64,000 nt of DNA, taken from NCBI RefSeq assembly GCF_000471905.2, contig NW_006498233.1, positions 2,346,909 through 2,410,908 of the forward strand, written 5' to 3'. A program made the position numbers and the translations under genes. The notes under the pieces are model-generated. The model made no database searches, was not told the origin of the DNA, and was given only the letters and a program-made list of their open reading frames with translations. The stretch is from Amborella trichopoda (lineage: Eukaryota > Streptophyta > Magnoliopsida > Amborellales > Amborellaceae). Below are positions 22,800 through 34,415 of this stretch, piece by piece. Each line of letters opens with the position of its first letter. Position 1 is the first letter of the stretch.

Positions 22800-24050
22800 G
22801 GAAATTCAAGGATGGGTAATCATCAGTCGATGATTGGAATACTTGGAACCAGGAGCGTTGACATCGCAAAGATGTTCAATAGCAGGTGTATGGGTGAAAC
22901 GTCGCGAACCAGTCGGGTTAGCATCACATGAAAGTCTAACTGCCGGTCAACGGCTGAAATACTTGGGATCGAGAGCATTGACGTCGCGAAGACGTTCAAC
23001 AACCGATGTATGAGTGAAACGTTGTGAGGGTTAGCATCCCTCAAAAGGCTAACTGTCGGTCGATAGTTGAAATAGTTGGGACTAGGAGCATTAACTTCAC
23101 GAGGTCATTCAACAGCTGTTGTATGAGTGAAACAGCATGAGCCGGTTGGGTTAGCATCACAAGGGAGGCTAACGACCGGTCGATGGTGGAGTTACTTAGA
23201 ACTAGGAACGTTAACGTCAAGAAGACGTTCCACAGCCGGTGTCGCCGGTGTATGTGTGAAATGCTGCAAATCAGTTGGGTTAGCATCATATGAAAGGCTA
23301 ACTGCCAGTTGGTAGTTGAAATACTTAGGACTAGTAGAATTGACGTCACAAATACGTTCAATAGCCGGTGCATGAGTGAAACACCGCGAGCTGGTCGAGT
23401 TATCACCATGAGGAAGGCTAACCGTTGATTAATGGTTGAGATACTTGGAACCGGGAATGTTGACATCGCAAAGACGTTCAATAGCCGGTGTATGAGTGAA
23501 ATGCCCCTAGCTAGTCGGGTTAGCATCACTTGGAAGGCTAACCGCCAATCAATGGTTGAGATACTTGGAATCGAGGGCATTGAAGTCACGAAGACGCTCA
23601 ACAGCTGGTGTATAAGTAAAACGCCACGAGCTGGTTGTGTTAGCATCATGAGCAAGGCTCACCATCTGTCGATGGTTGTAATACTTGGGACCATGAACGT
23701 TGACGTCACGAAGACATTCAACAACCGGTGCATGAGTGAAATGCCGCAAACAGGTCACGAGGAAGGCAAACTTCCGGTCGATGGTTGAGATACTTAGAAC
23801 CGAGGGCATGGACGTCGCGAAGACATTCAATAGTCGCTGTATGAGTGAAACTCCACGAGCCGATCATGTTAGCATCATGAGGAAGGCTAACTGCTGATCG
23901 ATGGTTAAGATACTTGGAACCGAGGGCATTGACATCACAAAGAAGTTCAATAGTTGGTGTATGAGTGAAATGCCACGAGCCTGTCAGTTTAGCATCACGA
24001 GGAAGGCACGACCAATCAATGGTTGAAATACTTAGAACCGGGAGCGTTCA
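22800..24050 (-). repeat. Ten-copy, 120-bp tandem array in the leader of Tat element 1
   Basis: The marker GTATGAGTGAAA recurs at about 22888, 23008, 23121, 23250, 23370, 23490, 23610, 23730, 23839 and 23959. Most spacings are exactly 120 bp. Each unit carries TTAGCATCA, a GGTCGATGGTTGA-like segment, TACTTGGAACCG, TTGACGTCGCGAAGACGTTC and CAGCCGGTGTATGAG. It lies between PBS and gag. A 204-codon ORF at 23041-23655 is open because the period is a multiple of three. Confidence 0.9.
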
Positions 24051-24641
24051 TCCCTCGTGTACTCGAATGCCTGACATGTATGACCAAAGGTGAAAATCGA
24101 GACCCTGAGAGGGAAGAATCGAAAGTTTTAGGAGACAATGGTCATGACCCTACCGTTACAGGAACCGTTTACACATCCTTCTCATGGGTTGGGGTAGTGG
24201 GTCTCATGAAACGCAGCGAAAACACACATTCCATGATGGGATCAGCCAGAGCACAGGTGTCTCTCCTCCTTCCTCGATTTTTTCTTGTTAGAACTATCAT
24301 CAGTGGCTTACTGCCCGATATTAAGGCCACTTGGCGTTGTGACTTGCGGACTGCAACTTTTGGCCTTGTAGTACTTGGGTTACCCTAGGTTTCAGCGACA
24401 ACGAGCTGATTTGCCTATGCAGAGCAGTTCTGCAAAACTTCCATAGTGCCCACTTGAAATGAGGTCATTACCATAACCATTGCTATCTTTTGACGTCCTG
24501 GGTGATAACATAGAGGATTGCTCGTCAAAGGGATAAGTAAGCAAGAATACTAAAGAAGGAGACCTTGACTAAAGGTGTATCTAAGATAGAGAGATCCATT
24601 TTTATTTTGTCTAAACCCAACCAAAGATGAACGGTGAACTA
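24051..24641 (-). other. Leader of Tat element 1 between PBS and the tandem array
   Basis: No coding signal on the element's strand. The plus-strand ORF at 24023-24388 has no recognisable domain and is antisense to the element. Confidence 0.45.
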
Positions 24642-24660
24642 TTCCCCAGTGGAGTCACCA
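24642..24660 (-). other. Primer binding site, tRNA-Arg-like
   Basis: Minus-strand TGGTGACTCCACTGGGGAA. From knowledge of Tat/Ogre elements, their PBS is of the form TGGCGACTC-GCTGGGGA, complementary to the 3' end of a tRNA-Arg. This copy differs at a few positions. Confidence 0.7.
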
Positions 24661-24666
24661 GAAATT

Positions 24667-26898
24667 TGGACTATCCAAAATGTGAATGGCATAAAAGGAG
24701 GGAATGTTTTAAAATATTTAAAACATGCATAGACTTCAATTAATTTATTTATTAGAGAACATCACATTCAGGGTCAAATTCGCCCACGTATTTCCATATA
24801 ATAGAAACATACGTTTTCTTATATATATTACCGGGAACATAATAGTTCTAAGGGTTTAATCCAGTGTTACAATTTACATGACCAAATAATACAACAACAA
24901 TCAATAAGGCTAATTACCCTTGATTCTGGCCTTGAGACCTATACATTTGTGTCTAATAAGAAAGACATACAGACATGTTAAATGGAGACTACATCAAAGG
25001 GACATCATATACTTGATCTACGATAGGGATGCTAATCCTATGTCTGCTTTCTTTTCAAGAATGAGCCTCAAGTGGGTAATTAACACATGGAATCAATCTT
25101 TTTTTATCTTTCTCTTTATCCCACTCTATCTTGCTCAGTGTAATCAATGGTTGAAAACTGAATGTGGCAATGAGAAATATGCCTCAAGAGAGTGCCTATC
25201 TCAAAGAAAATGTGCAAACCCCTCCTCTTGACTGTTAATAGGGCTTTTATAGTCTTGACAAGGGAATAACCTTCAATCTTCCCTTTATAACTGCAAGGAT
25301 ATCATCTTTTGATCAGCATCGTTGATCTTCTAATGATGCTTATCTTTTACACTGGATCCTCATATTCATCCTTATCTTCATACGAACGATTCTTAAATCT
25401 GTGCATTGAAATTTGAATTCCGCGATCTGGTCTCACGCAGATTCAAATTCAAGCTCGCGGCTTCACGTGAATTTGATTTCATACTTATCTTTTTGTGATC
25501 ATGTGACCAATAATTTGTTCATTCATATTTGGTCAACATCCATTTTCAAATTTAAACATGCGAACTTGCAAACTAGAGGAACTATCTCATGGGTAAATTA
25601 TGACATTGTCCCTTACCATTGCCCATTTGTTCGATTTTGTGCTATTCAATTGTACACAGTGATGTATATCTCCCATAGCTTCCTTCACTTGTATCAAACA
25701 TTTCAACACCTTTAAAGGGTGATAAGATGTCGAATCAAGGATCAATTCCTCATATTGAGGGAGATATCCCAATTTTAGTGGTCAGGTATTTTTTGTTTGC
25801 AACGCATAAGGTATGTGGCTTTTAAGGCTCCAACTGCCACGCAATGCGCAAGATTGGCTCCACCACCTCGGATTGATATGAAACTTCAGAGAGAGGGTTA
25901 TAATGCCTCGAACATGGATCCCTGAGAGTCTCGACTTAATCTAGAAAACATCAAATTTCGGATTGTCAGTCGGAGCATATCCGAACTGATGGTGGATGCG
26001 CACATGGGTTAAGCCAGGTCCAAATATCGCCTAAGTCATATCACTGGACTTTTTAATATATAAGGCCTCAACATATATATCCTTAGGAATTTACCTCAAT
26101 ATATCAACATATGGTGAGGTTTCCCATACGTTCCATCTCTTAAAGCCCCCATTATCTTTAACGAACAATGGATTTTTAAAGAGTTATATCACATCTCACC
26201 TAGAACTCTTTCAGAACCCAGGGGAGAGGCATTTGTGTGGAACATATTCGTTCAAGAGTTCTGTCTCAAATAGAAACACCTTCATGACCTCTGATCATAG
26301 ATCGTAAGTTACAACACACGAGAATAAGTTACAGCACACGAGAATAACTAACGGTAAATGTCAAAATTAAGCCGTATATGTTACTCCATATATTACATGG
26401 ATAGGCATGTATAAGGCCTTAGGGGTATATGTATCCTAGAACCTATCTCAAGATGAGATGGCTTTTATACCTTAAGTCAATCTTGAATATGATTAGCTGA
26501 TGAGCTATTGGTATTATATCTTTATCGGTTGTGAGTTAGAACATTTAAGGACTAACTGATGAATCAGGACTCCAAAGGCATATGAAGCTTGTTATATGAC
26601 GGGCCCTGATCATATCATATATCTCATATCATGTGGGTCATATTTGAGTAGTATTATCAATAACCGTACTCATATCTTTATCAACTGTATAACTGTCCAG
26701 TTCACATTATGAGCTTTGTTGTTCAACGACATTTTAATACATCAAGCATTCATTAGCACACACTTAGTCTTTTATGGGACTAAGAGATGTATCCTTCCCT
26801 TCATATCCTCAGAAGACTTACTCGTCAGGTTGACATATCTTTTTGAGTTTGCGTTAGAATGCATCTAGTCATGTATGTGACTAAAAACACACCCAACA
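24667..26898 (-). repeat. 5' LTR of Tat element 1
   Basis: On the minus strand it begins TGTTGGGTGTG and ends GATAGTCCA, 2.2 kb, six bases before the PBS. A TATA box (GACTATAAAAGCCC) lies at about 25242-25255, so U3 is roughly 1.65 kb. It is AT-rich and non-coding. The right boundary is sharp because element 2 coding sequence begins at the next base; the left boundary is inferred from the PBS. Confidence 0.7.
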
Positions 26899-26929
26899 GC
26901 CACCCATATTGGTATGGGCTCCTTCATTG

Positions 26930-27436
26930 GTATTTGGATGGTTGCACTTAGTTTTGTGAGCACATATGCTTAGGATTTGAGTCTTCTTGGAATATGCTAG
27001 AGGGAGACTTCTCTAAGTTCAACCATCAGGGACTTGACAGTGTTATAATAAGGCTTTAAGCTATCATTCCTTACATCATACACCCCTTTAAGCTGCTGCA
27101 CCACTAGTTCATAATCTCCAAAGATGCCTAAGCATTTATCTCCAGGTAAGTGACAATCTTCAGGTCTATAATGAGTTCCTGAGATTCAACCTCATTGTGA
27201 GACTCAACATTCTGAACAAAAAGGGATAGTGGGATGAGGCCTTTTTTGGGTGTAGAGAACACCGCTTCGACACCACCCCGTTCTGCTTGGAAGGCCCCAT
27301 CAAAGTACATCTTCCAATCATACGGGAGCTCAGTACAAAGAAATTCTTCATTGGGGAGGTCATTTTATAAGGGAGAATATGCAGGGAAAGGATGTGCAGC
27401 TAAGAAATCTACTAATTCTTGGCCTTTGACAGCGTT
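26930..27436 (-). pseudogene. Archaeal-type RNase H of Tat element 2
   Basis: MYFDGAFQAERGGVEAVFST and ESHNEVESQELIIDLKIV (27128-27310) are aRNH motifs. After a frameshift it continues GDYELVVQQLKGVYDVRNDS to PIPIWVA at the junction. Confidence 0.82.
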
Positions 27437-28189
27437 TTATGGCACATAGGTTATATCAAACTCCATGAGGACTAATGACCAGTTCGCAAGATGGCCCAAT
27501 AGACAAGGAAGTGTCATGAGAAACTTAATAGGATCGACTCGTGAAATTAGTCGGATTGGGTGCGCCAATAAATAATGTCGGAGATTTTTCACTGCCAATA
27601 TTAAGGCCTGACACATCTTTTCAATTACAAAATAATTCCCCTCAACACCTTGCATCCTTCTACTGAGGTAGTACAAGGCTATCTCTTTTTCCTCTTCATT
27701 GTTTTGTGTGAGCAAAGCATCAAGCGACTCATCAAGAGCCGTCATATATAGAATGAGCGGTTTCTTGAGGAATTGGGGTAGAGAGAACATGTTTGTTTAG
27801 AAGATAGGCCTTAATGCTCTCAAAGGTCGATTAACATGCTTCGTCCCATTCAAAAGGCACATCCTTCTCTAACATGTGAGTAAAGGGTTTACATCGACCA
27901 AAGAGATTGGAGATAAATCTTTAGATGTATGCGAGCTTGCCTTGAAGAGACCTCATTTCTTAAAGATTTGTCGGAGATGGCATCTCTTGTATGGATTTGA
28001 TCTTAATGGGCTTAATTTACAAGTCACAATATCTGATAATGAATCCCAGGAACTTTCCAGATCGCACGCCAAAGGCACACTTCAATGGATTCATTTTAAT
28101 TCTATGAAGAAAAAGTCATTTAAAGACCCGCTCGAGGTTTTCTATATGGGCGCTCCTTTCGCCTAATTTGAGAATCAGGTCATCCACAT
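27437..28189 (-). pseudogene. RNase H and RT connection of Tat element 2
   Basis: MTALDESLDALLTQNNEEEK, YYLSRRMQGVEGNYFVIEKM and LVLMEFDITYVP are seen in one 117-codon frame (27437-27790). GKFLGFIIRYCDL and LQGKLAYI precede it at about 27930-28060 in broken frames. Confidence 0.85.
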
Positions 28190-28640
28190 AACATTCCGCC
28201 TCTTCATGCAACATGCCTTCGAAGACAGTGGTCATGGCTAGCTGATAGGTGGCTCTCGCATCTTGAGTCCAAATAACATCACCGTATTGCAGTAGACTCC
28301 CTTGGGAGTCGAAGAAGGCTATAGCTTCCGCATCTTTCAGCCTTATCGTTATCTAGTTATACCCTGAATAACCATCCATCAAGGAGAAGGCTTGGCAATT
28401 GGTCATCGATTCGATGAGTATTTCAGTGATGGGCAATGGAACATCATCCTTTGGGCATGCCACGTACAAGTCACGAAATTCTATGCATACCCTAATTTGT
28501 CTGTTCTTCTTGATTGGGACACATTGGCTAGCCATTTTGGGTATTTAACTTCCTTGATGAAACCCATTGCCTTGATCTTGTTCACATCACTATCAATTTG
28601 TATCTCGAGCTCAGCTTGAAATCTTCTCGATTCCTTTCAT
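28190..28640 (-). pseudogene. Reverse transcriptase of Tat element 2
   Basis: RVCIEFRDLYVACPKDDVPL and FSLMDGYSGYN (28353-28535) are RT motifs. After a stop the frame continues with a YQLAMTTVFEGML block and CYVDDLI near 28190-28225. Stops break it. Confidence 0.85.
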
Positions 28641-30000
28641 TACGGGTTTAAAAGACGGTCCAATCCCAAGCCTACGCACTATGACTTAAGGATCAAGACC
28701 GAGCATCTCATGATAATGCCATGTAAAGACATCTTGATTGGCTCGAAGAAAACTGACATACTCTTATTTCTGTTCAGACGGCACAACTACTAAAATGAAG
28801 ATAGGCCTTCGGTCAGTTTCATCACCGAAGTTTTTCTCTTCCAAGTCATTGACAATAGCTTGACGTCCATCCTCAGGCCCTTCAGGAGCTTCTTCTACCT
28901 CCACCTCATTAGAGGGTAGGGGGTCAGAAGATTCTTCGGTCAACTCAAGAACTTCCATCTTTTGATCAACAATTAATAGCTTTTCTCCCACCTCTTTTCT
29001 CTCCAAGGTCTCGGTATCTTGAGAATCGTGGGGACTTCCACCTCCTGGGAAGCTTGGAAAGGGCTTTCTTTGGGAACCAGTGTTTTAGAGAGAGAAGGTG
29101 GCGTAACTTGAGATGCCGTCAAATGGGTCATATGATCAGCCATGGATGGCTGAGGAGGAAGTTAGGAGGGCCCCGTTTGACAAAGGTGTTGCTTTCTAGT
29201 GTGCTGCCTTGCAATGGACTCAACGATGGGAAACGGTGCCACCATGCCTTCACCATCTTTTAACCCTTGATTAGTTATAAGTTCATAGTCCACCTTTCTC
29301 ATGATCTGATGAGCTTGGGGACTTTGGAAGGGCCTTTGTGCTTGCAACTGCTGAGCCTTGGGAGACTAAGGATCATCGAGCTTTTGGGATTATGGAACAA
29401 ATTGATTACAGGATTAGAGGAATGAACAATGCGGACCTTCTTCCATCTTTGTTTTCCCCTTTCTCTTGAGGTCTATTAGGTCAACGAGCTCTTGGTCCCA
29501 CTACATTAATTCAAGAATATTGGTTTGTTGATGACGAATTTGATGGGAGGTCGAGGGTTGGCCCCAAAATGCAGCAGGCGACATCTTCCTCCAACAGTGG
29601 GATTGGGATGTGCAGGATCTTTTGGTAATCGTGAGAATAGCTGACCCCAAGGGCAATGCAACTAGTATCTTCCTCCCTTAAAGGGATTGGGATATGCGAG
29701 ACCTTTTGGCTAGTAGGGTCAGTCGTAGTTGTATGATGAGTGACATCTTCTTACAACAGGGGGATTGGAATGTGCAGGGAGAACTAAAAATGTGGATAAG
29801 ACGAACAATATCTTCTTCTATCATTGTGACTGCATCAACATAGGTCTTTGGCTTTTTAGCAATTGATACCTTGCAGGGCAGTCCCGATCTCCTCAATGTG
29901 ATGGCTATCTCATCATATTCTTAAAGGTGAGAAGCTGATGATGCTGTTTTCCCTTCATGGTAAGGGGAGTAAGGTATGCTTACTCTTCCCTTTATTCTAA
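28641..30000 (-). pseudogene. gag-pol linker and possible gag remnants of Tat element 2
   Basis: LEEKNFGDETDRRPIFILVV (28764-29006) matches the conserved pre-RT linker. Further right no gag motif was recognised. Three degenerate copies of a segment containing GGGATTGGGATGTGCAGGA lie near 29601, 29687 and 29763. Confidence 0.6.
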
Positions 30001-32450
30001 GAGCATTTTCAAAATATGTTTGAAAATACTATGAACTCCGTTTTACCTTGAAATCTAACACCACAACCTAAGCTCACTGATAAACAGAGCTCACAGGGAT
30101 CACCACAACAAACTGAGCTATGCTTATCTTCAGGTCTAGAAGAACATATTCGCCGCTGGGCGACTACTGCTAGATATTCAAGTGACTGCTTCAAAATTCC
30201 TTAGTTCAATACTATATTTCTCTAACCCTGTGGCTCAAGTGTCTCTTTCTTTAACGCACGTCACACCTCAAGTGCATGCCATGAGAGACAAACCAGTACC
30301 TTAGAAATATAAAAGATCAATCTGGACCTCGAAAACCTTAACGCAAAATACTAAGACCTATAAACCCTCCTAAATTCCACCTTTTGGGTATAAATTAGAT
30401 CTCAAATAGAAGTGGAGTTCCTAAACTTTCTAATGGTTTACGAATCTCTAAAAAACAATGCACGATTTGGAAGTCATAGCTTGGGAGAGTTTGTTTGTTA
30501 GAAATTATGTTGAGGTCCCTAAGCACCAACAACATTAACACTGATGTCAAAGCCACCAGCACCGAGACAACGGATTGAAATTTATGGGCATCAAGGGCAC
30601 CATAGCTAGCATCAGTGGCAGCAGTGCTGCCTAACAGGAAGCCGAATGTCTGTCGTAATGATCAAATATCATTAGTCGGGGGTCAAATCAATGAAAGCCC
30701 ACCATAAATGCTATGATAACAAGCGTCAAGACCCCTAACGCATGCGAGAAGGATGTAATGATGTTAAAAATTATGATCCAAAGTCATTAGCCTAAAATAG
30801 TGAGCCAAAATAATTAGCCTAAAATCCCACTGAAACATGAGGCCCAAAGCAGCTCACATGTCCATTGCATTAAGGGCAGTGATGCCAGCATCAAGGGCAT
30901 CAACGCTAAGATGAATAGGGTCAACCCTGAACCACTAAGAAATGTTCGACATTGTACATCAGTACACTGGTACTGTTCACATTATTTTAAAATGATGGTT
31001 TGCCACTAAGCCCTGAAGTTGGAGGTGTCAACGCCAAAGTCAATGGTGACTTCATTGTTAGTCAAAGACCCCACATGTGCACTAAAGTGATGTCATTAAA
31101 TGATGCAGGACAATTAATTGGTCAAGAAATGATTAAGGTCGAAATGATTGGCCCTGTAGCATTAGCATTCTTGACTATTTCGAAATAATTATATATCATT
31201 AAGCACTGGTGTCAGTGGTGACAACACTAGCGTCAATGCCACCGACGCTTTCAATCAATGACCCTATTCATGTGATGCTCCCGGGAATGGTGTTGTCATT
31301 AATATGCTAAAGTGTATTATGCATGCTTTAATGATTAAACTTCAGCAATAGTAGTGTTAACACAACTTTGAAATGATTGCATGGCGCCAAGTAGAGACAT
31401 TGTTGTTGCTGAAGTCGACCTTAGCACCCCAATCGCTGGAAATCAATAGCTCTTATTTGACCAAAATTTTCTAGTACCATTGAAGGGGCATTCCTCCATA
31501 AATAGGGACCTTTGCCCCAAATGTTTTGAAGGTAATTCAAACCTAGGAAAACCTGTATTTTATTAGAGACTCCCCTCGGCACCGTTGGAAACCCTAAACT
31601 TGGACCCTAACCACAACATCCTCTATACCCCTAATGTCAAGTCATAAAGCCAAATTCTTGAACATCCAAATGCTAATGGATACTGGTCCACCGTATCCGT
31701 TAGATTCAGCAAACCGGAAGATGTCGACGCACAAGAATTTGATCTTCAATTGACCAACACTCCAGGTGCAAGGCCTGGGGTATGGGATTGAGGTTGTCTT
31801 TCCTTTGTCCGTATTTTATTTTATTTTCCTATCCTTTTTCTTAAAAAATTTCCAAAACCTTCCCCTTCTTAATCAAAAATCTTTTTCAGATTTTCTTTGT
31901 GAGTTTTAGCTTTATTGCCTCCATAAGCTGACAGTGCTAGTGATCCATATAAGAGCGGTCTGACAACCGTTCCTCGCATGGGTCTTAATTCGATGGAACC
32001 CCCTAAATCCACTGGTCTCCCAATGCCCTAAATCCACCGGTTCCATCGAATTAAGATGGTTTTAGCTTTATTGCCTTCACGATCTGCTTTTATTGCTGAA
32101 TCGTCTTTGATTGATACTTTCTATGCTTATGTCATCATTGGTCTCCCCATGCCCCATTCTAAGATGGCAGATGACCAAGGAGGTGTACACATATCAACTG
32201 CGCACATAGTGATGCTAGTGCCTTTCAACTATACAATGGGAGCAAGGGAAAAGATTCATAAGGTTTCTGACTCCTCTTCATAGTCAAAGGAGAGCAACAA
32301 TATCTCTTGCGAGGTTAATTAACCATCATCTAACGGCATATGGATATGAAAACCTCACTCTTCACAGTTGTAAAGGAATGGGAGAGCTTCTATCCATACA
32401 CATCCTTGGAGGGATTTTTTAGGGCATAAGTCCCAACCCTTCCATAGCTC
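30001..32450 (+). other. LTR-like and degenerate-repeat sequence; no gene
   Basis: 30530-31300 holds loose repeats rich in GCATCA, GTGATGCCAGC and GCGTCAATGCCACCGACGC. A plus-strand TATA-like CCATAAATAGGGA at about 31498-31510 is followed by a leader-like region. A perfect 17-bp inverted repeat lies at 31984-32055. Short ORFs have no recognisable domain. Confidence 0.45.
31984..32055. repeat. Perfect 17-bp inverted repeat with internal direct repeat
   Basis: CTTAATTCGATGGAACC (31984-32000) faces GGTTCCATCGAATTAAG (32039-32055). The 38-bp loop contains CCCTAAATCCACTGG and CCCTAAATCCACCGG as direct repeats. Confidence 0.9.
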
Positions 32451-32832
32451 TGTTGAAGATGATGCAAAATAATATGAGATGTGGGGTGCATGTGTGTATC
32501 TTTCTTATCTATCTCTCTCTAAGTAAATGTGGAATGTGGGGATAGTTAAGAGCGTGGGTAGTTATTTCTCTCTTCATGTGTTAATAGGTAGTTGTTATCC
32601 AATCATGTAGGAAATGGGTAGTAGTTATCCAATCATGTAGATAGTGGGTACTTTTTGTTGTAGACGCCTATAAATGGACAGCAAGTAATGAGATATGTGC
32701 AAACCTCAGGAAGCAACCATGTAGGTAATTTTACGTAACCTGTGAAATGATATATATGTGGAAAAACCTTGAGTGTTTGTGTTTATCTCTCCGAGAAACA
32801 AAGTGAGTGCGCACTTTTACAAATAACCCTCA
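32451..32832 (+). repeat. Left LTR of the small element
   Basis: Starts TGTTGAAGATGATGC and ends CCCTCA. Contains TATA-like CCTATAAATGG (about 32669) and GTAATGAGATATGTGCAAACC. Aligns with 34416-34725 through most of its length. Confidence 0.7.
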
Positions 32833-32833
32833 G

Positions 32834-32846
32834 TGATATCAGAGCC
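32834..32846 (+). other. Primer binding site, initiator-Met type
   Basis: TGATATCAGAGCC, one substitution from the usual TGGTATCAGAGC core. A second similar sequence, TGGTAACAGAGCC, lies at 32897-32909. Confidence 0.7.
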
Positions 32847-32924
32847 TCGTCCATAAACTTTCAACATGGTATGAAAGTGTCCATAAAATTTCAACTTGGT
32901 AACAGAGCCAAGGTTGTGACGAAA

Positions 32925-33140
32925 AAAAAGATAGGCAATGGTGTGGAGACCACAGGATGTCAACAAAAATGAAAAAAGATAGGCATTGACGTAGAGAGCC
33001 CAAGTTGTGCAAAAAAGAAAAGATAGGCATTTGAGTGGATAGCCCAAGTCGAGGATAGGCATTGGAGAGCCCAGGTTACAAAAAATTTAGGCATTGGAGA
33101 GCCCAAGTTGCCAAAAAAGAGATAAAGAGATCATAGGTTG
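32925..33140 (+). repeat. Short tandem repeats inside the small LTR element
   Basis: About five units carry GATAGGCATTG...GAGAGCCCAAGTTG, with unit length shrinking from about 60 to 35 bp. Confidence 0.75.
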
Positions 33141-33599
33141 CCAAAGACGTTGGTGTGGAAATTTAATCCAGCGAAACAAAATTCAAGGGAAAGCTGATAA
33201 AAATTTAAATCTCTTTCTTTAATTTCGTGCTTTGCTCCATATGGTACACCATAGCAGTCCAAATATTTTTTAACTATTGATTGCAATTTTCAAAGTTGAA
33301 TTTTTTGATTAATGAAAAATAGGAATGAAAACAATGTTTGGTTCTTGGTAAAAAAGAAAAGGCGATTTTGAAAAATAATAAAAGAATATATTTTTATTAA
33401 CATGTTAGGTGATTTGCAATAAAAAAAAAAAAAAAAAAAATTCTTAAATTTAGATATTCTTAGAAAAAATAAGATGGTAATTACTAAAAAAATACAACAA
33501 AAAAAAAAAAAGAAGTAAACAAAATTGGAGAGCTCTTGATGTTTTATTTTTGCAAAAGTTTTCAGCAAATGAGATTTAAAAAAAAAACAATTCTAAAAG

Positions 33600-34200
33600 G
33601 GGGACATGAGTAGTCCTCATGGGAAATCCATGGCCTATGTAGACATAGGAAAAATGGAAAATGATTTTTGGGAAAGAAGAAAAACAAGGCACTGCAGTCC
33701 TGGTATGTCGTGCCATGGAAAGGCATGCTGGGAAATCCATTCCTATGTAGGCATAGAAAAAATGAAAAATGATTTTTGGAAAATAAGAAAAACAGGATAC
33801 CGCAGTTCTGGTATGTCGTTCCATGGAAATGTATGATGGGAAATCAATGCCTATGTAGGCATAGAAAAAATGAAAATGATTTACGAGAAAGAAGAAAAAC
33901 AGGACACCACAGTCCTAGTATGTCGTGCAATTGAAAGGCATGATGGGAAATGCATGCTTAGTGTAGGCACAGGAAAAAATGATTTTTGTAAAAAGAAAGT
34001 AGGACATCGTAATCCTACTTTGTCATGCCATTGAAAGGCATGATGATGCCATGAAAAGTCGTGAAGGTGCCTAATGAGAAGGGATAAAAAGGGTGCCTAA
34101 TGAGAAGGCATAAAAAAGAAATTGCGTTTAGAAAAACAAGACATTAAAGTCCTAGTTTGTCATGCCATGAAAAGGCATGATGATGCCATGAAAGGCATAA
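33600..34200 (+). repeat. About 110-bp tandem repeats inside the small LTR element
   Basis: Units contain GGGAAATCCATG, CCTATGTAGGCATAG, AAAATGATTTTTGG and TGGTATGTCGTGCCATGG. They begin near 33617, 33727, 33837 and 33941. Smaller GGTGCCTAATGAGAAGG repeats follow at 34070-34110. Confidence 0.8.
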
Positions 34201-34415
34201 AAAAAAAAAACCGGTGCCTTTTTGAAAAAAACGAAGGAAGACGAAAGAAAGTAGTAGTAGTAGAAGAAGAAGAAATAAGAAGAAGCAACAACAATAAGCA
34301 AGAAGCAAATAGAAGAAGAAGAAGCAAAAAAAAAATAGACGAAGAAGTAAGAAGAAACAAGAAGCAAGCAGAAGACATTTAAAAGAAAAATATGAAATTT
34401 TGCATCAAGAAAGAG

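Larger units (their letters stand above)
16738..26898 (-). mobile_element. Ty3/gypsy Tat-lineage element 1 (decayed, 5' LTR present, no matching 3' LTR)
   Basis: From right to left in its transcriptional order: LTR (24667-26898), tRNA-Arg-like PBS (24642-24660), leader with a 120-bp tandem array, gag with three zinc knuckles, RT, RNase H, a second archaeal-type RNase H, integrase. This order with a dual RNase H is diagnostic of the Tat/Retand/Ogre lineage. Many stops and frameshifts mean it cannot be autonomous. A copy of its LTR was not found left of 16738. The LTR start interrupts element 2 at 26898/26899, so element 1 inserted later. Confidence 0.85.
26899..30000 (-). mobile_element. Ty3/gypsy Tat-lineage element 2 (truncated, interrupted by element 1)
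   Basis: A second, different Tat-type pol on the same strand: linker (28764-29006), RT (about 28190-28640), RNase H (27437-27790), aRNH (26930-27310). The reading ends at EPIPIWVA exactly where the LTR of element 1 begins (26898). Integrase is absent from this window. Pol matches element 1 in domain order but differs widely in sequence, so it is another family. Confidence 0.82.

Noticed and set aside
23041..23655. 204-codon minus-strand ORF as a repeat protein
   Set aside because: It is open because the 120-bp period is a multiple of three. Neighbouring units have stops, and it lies in a retroelement leader.
34122..34382. Lys/Arg/Glu-rich 86-codon ORF and its Ser/Phe-rich antisense partners
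   Set aside because: Encoded by GAA/AAG microsatellite-like sequence inside a non-coding LTR element.
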